Shown here piece after piece: positions 18,322 through 24,883 of a stretch of DNA of 64,000 bases. This DNA is from Mesorhizobium jarvisii. Lineage in GTDB: Bacteria; Pseudomonadota; Alphaproteobacteria; Rhizobiales; Rhizobiaceae. Every line of letters starts with the position of its first letter. Positions within the stretch are counted from its first letter, which is position 1. A program made the position numbers and the translations under genes. The notes under the pieces are model-generated. The model was not told the DNA's origin and made no database searches. It saw nothing but the letters and a program-made list of their open reading frames with translations. The stretch lies in the NCBI RefSeq assembly GCF_003601985.1, contig NZ_QZXA01000010.1:248001-312000 (forward strand), given 5' to 3'.

Positions 18322-21300
18322 TCAGTCGTGCGGCTTCAAGAGATCCTTCAGGGACGTCTTGACGGTGTGGTCGTTGCTGGCGTAGCCGGCGCCAGGCTTG
18401 GTCTGATCCGAGGTGAGATCCGTGCTCGCTCCGGAAGGCTTGTTCTGGTTGTTGCCAGATCCGCTGATTGTCTTGAGGACGTTCAGCAGGTCTGTCGTCA
18501 CCGACGTCGCCGCAAGGCCGACCAGTTGGCCGAACGACGCATGCTTGCCGGGATCACTGTTGCCGTCGGGCGAGCCGGACTGCAGGAACTTCGCCGTGTC
18601 CGTCAGCCCCAGCGTGCTGGCCGTGACGTTGGCGTTATTACCGCCGTTGCCTTGGCCTCCGGAAGAGTTGCCCTGTCCCTGATGGCTGCTGTTGTCGGCA
18701 TTGTTATGGTCCCCGGAATTGCCCGGCGCGTCCTGCTGTCCATTGCCGTGGCCGTTATTGCCATGACCATGATCACCGGTCTGACCGCCTGGGCCGGTTG
18801 CTCCAGTCGACCCCGTCGGACCAGGCGAGCCTGTTGGTCCGGTCGAGCCGGTCGCTCCAGTCGCTCCGGTCGAGCCGGTGGCGCCGGTCGAGCCAGTCGC
18901 GCCGGTTGCCCCGGTCGAGCCGGTTGCTCCGGTCGACCCCGTGGCACCGGTCGAACCCGTCGCACCTGTCGAGCCGGTGGCTCCGGTCGAGCCGGTTGCC
19001 CCGGTCGATCCAGTCGCTCCGGTCGAGCCAGTTGCTCCGGTCGAGCCGGTGGCTCCGGTCGAGCCGGTCGAGCCCGTGGCACCAGTCGAGCCTGTCGCGC
19101 CGGTCGAGCCGGTCGCACCAGTCGAGCCCGTGGCACCAGTCGAGCCAGTTGCTCCGGTCGAGCCCGTGGCACCGGTCGAACCCGTCGCACCTGTCGAGCC
19201 GGTTGCCCCGGTCGAACCCGTTGCTCCGGTCGAGCCGGTCGCTCCGGTCGAGCCAGTCGCGCCGGTCGAGCCGGTTGCTCCTGTCGAGCCGGTTGCCCCG
19301 GTCGAACCCGTTGCTCCGGTCGAGCCGGTTGCGCCTGTCGCGCCGGTTGCTCCTGTCGAGCCGGTTGCTCCGGTCGAGCCGGTTGCCCCGGTAGAGCCAG
19401 TCGCTCCGGTCGAGCCCGTCGCGCCAGTCGAGCCGGTTGCACCTGTCGAGCCGGTTGCCCCGGTCGAACCCGTTGCGCCTGTGGAGCCGGTTGCTCCGGT
19501 CGAGCCGGTTGCCCCGGTCGAACCCGTCGCGCCGGTCGAGCCCGTTGCTCCGGTCGAGCCGGTGGCGCCGGTCGAGCCAGTCGCTCCGGTCGAGCCAGTC
19601 GCACCGGTGGAACCTGTCGCACCAGTCGAGCCTGTCGCCCCGGTCGAACCAGTTGCCCCGGTCGAGCCGGTTGCTCCGGTCGAGCCAGTCGCTCCGGTCG
19701 AGCCGGTTGCTCCGGTGGCGCCGGTCGACCCAGTTGCCCCGGTTGCTCCTGTCGAGCCGGTCGAGCCAGTTGCCCCGGTCGAGCCGGTGGCGCCGGTCGA
19801 GCCTGTTGCGCCAGTTGCCCCGGTCGAGCCGGTTGCTCCGGTCGAGCCAGTTGCTCCGGTCGAGCCGGTTGCTCCGGTCGAGCCGGTTGCCCCGGTCGAT
19901 CCCGTCGCTCCGGTCGAGCCGGTAGAGCCCGTGGCGCCGGTCGAGCCTGTCGCGCCGGTCGAGCCAGTTGCTCCTGTCGAGCCAGTGGCGCCAGTCGAAC
20001 CGGTTGCTCCGGTCGAGCCGGTCGAGCCGGTCGCCCCGGTCGAGCCTGTCGAGCCGGTCGAGCCGGTCGCCCCGGTCGAGCCGGTCGAGCCAGTTGCCCC
20101 TGTCGAGCCAGTTGCGCCAGTCGAACCGGTTGCCCCTGTCGAGCCGGTCGCTCCGGTCGAGCCGGTTGCGCCGGTGGCTCCGGTCGAGCCGGTGGCGCCG
20201 GTCGAGCCAGTTGCGCCGGTTGCCCCGGTCGAGCCAGTTGCGCCGGTTGCCCCGGTCGAACCCGTCGAGCCAGTCGCGCCGGTCGAGCCTGTCGCGCCGG
20301 TCGAGCCAGTTGCTCCGGTCGAGCCCGTGGCGCCGGTCGAGCCAGTCGCCCCGGTCGAGCCCGTGGCGCCGGTCGCACCAGTCGCACCGGTCGAGCCAGT
20401 GGCGCCGGTCGAGCCAGTTGCCCCGGTTGAGCCGGTCGATCCGGTTGAGCCGGTTGCTCCGGTCGAGCCCGTGGCGCCGGTCGAACCGGTTGCGCCGGTC
20501 GAGCCCGTGGCGCCGGTCGAACCGGTTGCTCCGGTTGAGCCGGTGGCGCCGGTCGAACCGGTTGCTCCGGTTGAGCCGGTCGCTCCGGTTGCTCCGGTTG
20601 CTCCGGTCGAACCAGTTGCCCCGGTAGAGCCGGTTGCGCCGGTCGAGCCCGTGGCACCGGTCGAACCGGTCGAGCCAGTCGAGCCTGTCGCCCCGGTCGC
20701 GCCTGTTGCTCCGGTCGCGCCTGTTGCTCCGGTCGAGCCGGTTGCTCCGGTTGCCCCAGTCGCTCCGGTCGCTCCGGTGTCACCAGTCGAACCAGTCGCC
20801 CCGGTCGAGCCAGTCGCACCAGTCGAACCAGTGGCGCCGGTCGAACCTGTGGCTCCGGTCGAGCCAGTTGCGCCGGTGGACCCGGTTGCACCTGTAGAGC
20901 CCGTGGCGCCGGTATCACCCGTTGCACCAGTGGATCCAGTCGCGCCGGTCGAACCTGTGGCTCCGGTCGAACCTGTGGCACCTGTATCTCCGGTCGCACC
21001 TGTGGCTCCGGTCGAGCCGGTCAAACCAGTTGCCCCAGTCGAGCCAGTTGCTCCGGTCGAACCCGTGTCGCCGGTCGAACCCGTCGCTCCGGTCGAGCCG
21101 GTTGCTCCTGTCGAGCCAGTCGCCCCGGTGGAACCCGTGGCGCCCGTGGCGCCGGTATCACCAGTCGCCCCCGTCGAGCCAGTTGCGCCGGTCGAGCCGG
21201 TCGCACCTGTCGCGCCGGTCGAGCCTGTGGCACCTGTATCTCCGGTCGCACCTGTGGCTCCGGTCGAGCCGGTCGAACCCGTCGCTCCGGTCGAGCCTGT

Positions 21301-22938
21301 CGCACCTGTAGCTCCGGTCGCACCTGTGGCTCCGGTCGAGCCGGTCGAACCGGTCGCTCCGGTTGCTCCTGTCGAGCCAGTCGCCCCGGTGGAACCCGTG
21401 GCGCCCGTGGCGCCGGTATCACCAGTCGCCCCCGTCGAGCCAGTTGCGCCGGTCGAGCCGGTCGCACCTGTCGCGCCGGTCGAGCCTGTGGCACCTGTAT
21501 CTCCGGTCGCACCTGTGGCTCCGGTGGAGCCGGTCAAACCAGTTGCCCCAGTCGAGCCAGTTGCTCCGGTATCACCCGTCGCACCGGTGGCGCCTGTCGC
21601 TCCGGTCGAGCCGGTTGCTCCGGTGGAACCCGTGGCGCCCGTGGCGCCGGTATCACCAGTCGCCCCCGTCGAGCCAGTTGCGCCGGTCGAGCCGGTCGAA
21701 CCTGTCGCGCCGGTCGAGCCTGTGGCACCTGTATCTCCGGTCGCACCTGTGGCTCCGGTAGAGCCGGTCAAACCAGTTGCCCCAGTCGAGCCAGTTGCTC
21801 CGGTATCACCCGTCGCACCGGTGGCGCCTGTCGCTCCGGTCGAGCCGGTTGCTCCGATCGAGCCAGTCGCGCCTGTCGCGCCTGTCGCGCCTGTATCGCC
21901 GGTCGCACCGGTCGCCCCGGTCGAACCTGTCGAGCCCGTTGCCCCAGTCGCGCCCGTTGCGCCGGTCGAGCCAGTCGCACCCGACGAGCCGCTCGCGCCA
22001 GTAGAGCCCGTGGCTCCTGTCGCGCCCGTTGCCCCGGTCGCACCTGTGGCTCCGGTCGCGCCCGTCGCGCCAGCCGGGCCAGTGGCGCCTGACTGCGTGA
22101 GGTTGAGAGTCGCCGGCGTAAATGTATTGTTGTGTGTGCCGTTAGCAGCACCGGCCGCGAACGTATAACTAACACCAGGGACGAGGGGGGTAAGTGTACC
22201 AAATACATCGAAACTATTGTCGTAAATAGTATAACTATGGGTCGTATTTGGAATTGTTATAGTGATAGAAAACGCAAGTGCGAGGCCGGCATTAGTAGCA
22301 TTTGGAAGTTGAAAGCTGCCAACTACTACGTTAGAACCTAAGGTTGTATCCACCAGATAATAGGTGTTGACGGAACTTGCGTTGCCGTTTCCTTGTATCG
22401 TGCCGTTGAGTGTCAGATCACCCGATGCAAGCACTCCGGCGTAACTTGCCATTCCATCTGAGGTCAGCGGCGGCAGGGGCATGGGTGCGCTCGCGCGTGC
22501 GAATATTTGCCAGGTGCCACCGAGGGCCGCTGCGCCAACCAGCGATCTCGACGCGCAGACGTCCGCGCCGACGGCTTCTTCCAGCGCCGCCACAAAGGTC
22601 TCGCCAGCATTCCCCGATGCCGTTTCGCAGCTCCACAGCCGCAGTTCGCCGTCCGCGGCAAGCGCCCGGCCGATTGCGGCAAGATCCTCTGCCTCTGCCT
22701 TCAATGTGGCTGATGACCATTCTCCGGCAGTGAAGCTGATCCGCCCAGATGCGCCATGTGCGATGACGTGCACCGCATCGAGCCCTTCGTGCCCTGCGAG
22801 CGCGGCAGCGATCTGCCGCGCCGCCGGCAGGCGGCCGTCGAGCACAATCGCTTGAACCTCGGGTCGCACGTTGCCGAGAACCGTCTGGAGATCGGAGACT
22901 GAAGGATCGACAAAGAGAATCTCAGAGGCACGGGCCAT
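18322..22938 (-). CDS. Collagen-like secreted protein, DUF4347 N-terminus (copy B)
   Basis: 1538-aa paralog of copy A, with a clear start (CAGGAG before ATG). DUF4347 occupies about residues 5-165 (LFVDPSVSD, VIAHGASGRISF, LRLWSCETASG). A beta-rich domain with LTLNGTIQGNG follows (about 175-283). Residues about 284-1383 are some 366 Gly-X-Y triplets, mostly alternating GST and GAT with Thr at Y and no GPK units. A hydrophilic His/Asn/Gly-rich linker (GDHGHGNNGHGNG...) leads to a C-terminal module nearly identical to that of copy A (SVTTDLLN, TIxGxG, GYASxDHTxKTxLKDLLKPHD). Likely exported by the same type I system. Triple-helical assembly is expected from the composition but unproved. Confidence 0.92.
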   Translation of the reverse strand: MARASEILFVDPSVSDLQTVLGNVRPEVQAIVLDGRLPAARQIAAALAGHEGLDAVHVIAHGASGRISFTAGEWSSATLKAEAEDLAAIGRALAADGELRLWSCETASGNAGETFVAALEEAVGADVCASRSLVGAAALGGTWQIFARASAPMPLPPLTSDGMASYAGVLASGDLTLNGTIQGNGNASSVNTYYLVDTTLGSNVVVGSFQLPNATNAGLALAFSITITIPNTTHSYTIYDNSFDVFGTLTPLVPGVSYTFAAGAANGTHNNTFTPATLNLTQSGATGPAGATGATGATGATGATGATGATGSTGASGSSGATGSTGATGATGATGSTGSTGATGATGDTGATGATGATGSIGATGSTGATGATGATGDTGATGSTGATGLTGSTGATGATGDTGATGSTGATGSTGSTGATGSTGATGDTGATGATGSTGATGSTGATGATGATGDTGATGSTGATGLTGSTGATGATGDTGATGSTGATGATGSTGATGSTGATGDTGATGATGSTGATGSTGATGATGSTGSTGATGATGATGATGSTGATGSTGSTGATGATGDTGATGSTGATGATGSTGATGSTGATGDTGATGATGSTGATGSTGATGSTGATGSTGDTGSTGATGSTGATGLTGSTGATGATGDTGATGSTGATGSTGATGSTGATGDTGATGSTGATGSTGATGSTGATGSTGATGSTGATGSTGATGSTGDTGATGATGATGATGSTGATGATGATGATGATGSTGSTGSTGATGSTGATGSTGATGSTGATGATGATGSTGATGSTGATGSTGATGSTGATGSTGATGSTGATGSTGATGSTGSTGSTGATGSTGATGSTGATGATGATGSTGATGSTGATGSTGATGSTGATGSTGATGSTGSTGATGATGSTGATGATGSTGATGSTGATGATGSTGATGSTGATGSTGATGSTGATGSTGSTGATGSTGSTGSTGATGSTGSTGATGSTGATGSTGATGSTGATGSTGATGSTGSTGATGSTGATGSTGATGSTGATGSTGATGSTGATGATGSTGATGSTGATGSTGSTGATGATGSTGATGATGSTGATGSTGATGSTGATGSTGATGSTGATGSTGATGSTGATGSTGATGSTGATGSTGATGSTGATGSTGATGSTGATGSTGATGSTGATGSTGATGSTGATGSTGATGSTGATGSTGATGATGATGSTGATGSTGATGSTGATGSTGATGSTGATGSTGATGSTGATGSTGATGSTGATGSTGATGSTGATGSTGATGSTGATGSTGATGSTGSTGATGSTGATGSTGATGSTGATGSTGATGSTGATGSTGATGSTGATGSTGATGATGSTGATGSTGATGATGSTGPTGSPGPTGSTGATGPGGQTGDHGHGNNGHGNGQQDAPGNSGDHNNADNSSHQGQGNSSGGQGNGGNNANVTASTLGLTDTAKFLQSGSPDGNSDPGKHASFGQLVGLAATSVTTDLLNVLKTISGSGNNQNKPSGASTDLTSDQTKPGAGYASNDHTVKTSLKDLLKPHD
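18790..22087 (-). repeat. Gly-X-Y coding repeat tract of copy B
   Basis: About 3.3 kb of collagen triplet repeat, dominated by an 18-bp unit coding GSTGAT. The 5' third (about 20700-22080) has longer blocks with GDT and GLT that are themselves duplicated; similar blocks occur near 21000-21300, 21340-21560 and 21600-21800. Confidence 0.93.
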
Positions 22939-23032
22939 GACTGGCTCCTGTTGGCTTCGAATTCAATTCAAGGGAAAACCGCCCATCGGCTGGCCGGCGA
23001 GCGGTCGGAAGAAGGATCTTTGGGCGGCGCGG

Positions 23033-23347
23033 TCATCTTCCCGACGAGCCGACGGCGCCGTCAGGCCGTTCGACAGCGGGGCTCTCTACGCGGAGGAAGC
23101 TACAGGCCTGGAAATTCCCGCCATCGTCGAACGTGCCAATCGCAAATGAGCCGGCTGCGGCGGGAACCTTGACGGTGAGAGCGACGGCGAGGCTTCGCTT
23201 GACGGCCTTGGGAAGAATGACCTGGCCGACAACGGCGTTCTTGGCCGTGTCCAGGATAAAATAAGGCACATTTTCGGTGGTGTCGCCGATGGGCAAGACG
23301 CCTCTAACGGCAACTTCCATCACTGCAAACCCTGCTATGTAGCTCAT
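23033..23347 (-). CDS. Small protein equal to the beta domain of the DUF4347 paralogs
   Basis: 104-aa protein starting MSYIAGFAVMEVAVRG, with the excellent ribosome site AAGGAGGATAGG before ATG. It aligns with the C-terminal part of the short DUF4347 protein (MSYVAVLAAIEITVSG...), sharing the pattern Y-F-I/V-x-D, V-G-x-I-x-L-P and T-V-K-V-P. The same reading frame continues upstream into a damaged DUF4347 remnant that lacks a start codon. This is either a surviving domain translated on its own or the tail of a dead gene; the strong ribosome site favours translation. It lies 94 bases upstream of copy B on the same strand. Function unknown. Confidence 0.6.
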   Translation of the reverse strand: MSYIAGFAVMEVAVRGVLPIGDTTENVPYFILDTAKNAVVGQVILPKAVKRSLAVALTVKVPAAAGSFAIGTFDDGGNFQACSFLRVESPAVERPDGAVGSSGR

Positions 23348-23760
23348 CCTATCCTCCTTGGTCCGCGGCCACAGTGCCGCGCCGTCAATTGCCGTTGGCG
23401 CCAAATGCCCGCCGCCCGGCCAGGTCAGCGCATCTGGTGTTCGAAGTGCGTGCGACAGTGCATCGATGAAATTCGTTCCGAGCGCGCGGCCGCGCGGCCG
23501 GACGTTCGGCTGCGGGAGCGATCGACTGGCCTCTTGCCTCCGGTTCCGGAAGATCGTTCCGAAATCGGATATCGAGGGATGGATGAAAAAGGGTTCGGAA
23601 ACGCGGGCCGAGGCGCGCCGGTCAGCCCATTCGGCCGGTCGGTTCTGACGACGCCTAGCCGCAGTGTTCTATCGACCCCGTGCAGTCCGGGGCCTGCACA
23701 GCTCTTGCGATACGCACGCGATGCCACTTGAATCACAACCCACTCCCGTTACCGTGACGC
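23348..23760 (-). pseudogene. Decayed DUF4347 domain (fourth copy)
   Basis: In frame with the small MSY protein, the DNA still reads SEPFFIHPSISDFGTIF, equivalent to SEILFVDPSVSDLGTIL of the intact copies, and later GTNFIDALSHALRTP, equivalent to GSNFIDALSRATGTP. The central part with the conserved His-Gly and Trp-Ser-Cys motifs is deleted. Further upstream the sequence matching VTGVGIVNQVLSRAP of the intact paralog has lost two bases and runs out of frame. No start codon opens the frame. Together these show a once complete gene disabled by a deletion and a frameshift. Confidence 0.75.
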
Positions 23761-23980
23761 TGACGTCTCGGCGACAACTCTCGAAGGAATGGGAGGCCGT
23801 CCGCCTCCAAAGGGGAGGGCATGGACACGACACACCGTTGGCGCGCCCTGGGGACGCACCTTACAATCTGCCAAACGGCCCTGATTACCCAGACCCTCTA
23901 ACTCAACTCCCTGAGAGAGACTTACGCAGAAATTCGGGCATGCGGCCGTCCGATCCGCGGGCGTCCCTCAACACCGCATT

Positions 23981-24015
23981 TTAGTAAATTCGAAATTTAG
24001 CAAGTTGTAAACTAT
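23981..24015 (-). promoter_or_regulatory. AT-rich element (copy 2) upstream of the decayed DUF4347 gene and copy B
   Basis: Block beginning TTAGTAAATTCGAAATTTAG and ending TTGTAAACTAT; 31 of 35 bases match the block at 17969-18003. A further AT-rich stretch to about 24036 contains AATTACTAAATT, partly the inverse of the TTAGTAAATT at its start. It probably drives leftward transcription into the MSY gene and collagen copy B. A rightward promoter for the glycosyltransferases may also lie nearby. Confidence 0.6.
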
Positions 24016-24030
24016 AAATTAAGCAATTAC

Positions 24031-24628
24031 TAAATTAGCTGAAAGCAGGGTAGCGCCGCTTTAACAATAGCAGCGGGCTGAGTTAGAAAACTGTTATGAA
24101 AATCAGATGCTTACTAGGATTACTTGCAATCCTGCCTGCTTCGGACAGCAATTGAAGGTCTCCATCTTCCATGCAAACCCATCGACGATGGCGCAGCCAG
24201 ACGGGTTGGCAATGTGTCAGCGGATGTGGGTGCCTCGACCTTGACGGCAGCCTGCAAATGGCGGCGAAATACCGAACCTAAACCGGTGACCGGACGAAGC
24301 GGTGAATGCCGGCGGTTGCAGTTGGGGCAGGGTCCTTTCACGATCGCGGTTGCCGCCGGGCCGGCACGACGGCTGGCTGCTAACCACGATGGATAAGGTT
24401 AAGCGCGGTTTCCAGAGGACGACCTGTGAGATCCGTGAGAAGGAATGATCGGCTTTTTGGAAATATCAGCTGTTGCGCGGCCGGACTGGCAAGTGGACAG
24501 CGACAGCGGGGGGAAGGCATGAGCGATCGAGACTTGGCAAATCCGCATCGAAACGGATCCGGCATGGCGCGGCGACACGCGAACCGTCCTTATCGCCGAC
24601 AGTCACATTGAGGGCCGATGGATCACGA
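24031..24628. other. Intergenic region between collagen and glycosylation gene sets
   Basis: About 600 bases without a convincing gene. A 19-codon frame from 24096 (MKIRCLLGLLAILPA...) looks like the start of a signal peptide but stops at once. A 90-codon TTG frame (24124-24396) has no recognisable pattern. This region must hold the rightward promoter(s) of the glycosyltransferase genes, but no clear -35/-10 is seen. Confidence 0.4.
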
Positions 24629-24883
24629 ATGGCGAACGGCAAGCGGCTCTGCCTCAACATGATCGTCAAGAACGAGATGGCGAACCTTCAACGCTGTCTC
24701 GGGGCGGTTGTCGACCACATCGACTGCTGTGTCATCGGCGATACCGGCTCGACCGACGGGACCCAGGATTTCATCAAATTGTTCTTCGCTGCCCGCAACC
24801 TGCCGGGCGAGCTGCACGAATTCCCATTCCACAATTTCGAGCAGGCGCGCAACGACCGCTGCTCAGCTGAAGGAATCGCATGA
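24629..24883 (+). pseudogene. GT2 glycosyltransferase N-terminal fragment
   Basis: 84-aa reading frame that matches the start of a GT2 glycosyltransferase (LNMIVKNEMANLQRCL, CVIGDTGSTDGTQDF) and then ends abruptly after FEQARNDRCS. It is paralogous to the first 85 residues of the next gene, which follows with an ATGA overlap. A full GT2 domain needs over 200 residues, including the DxD metal site that is missing here, so it cannot be an active enzyme alone. Most likely a remnant of a tandem glycosyltransferase cut by a deletion. A function as a leader that couples translation is possible. Confidence 0.65.

Noticed and set aside
9297..22087. CRISPR array
   Set aside because: The regular repeat is continuous coding sequence based on 9 bp, with no spacers of unique sequence and no cas genes nearby.
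24124..24396. 90-codon TTG frame in the collagen/GT intergenic region
   Set aside because: No ribosome site, no recognisable pattern, and the region is needed for promoters.
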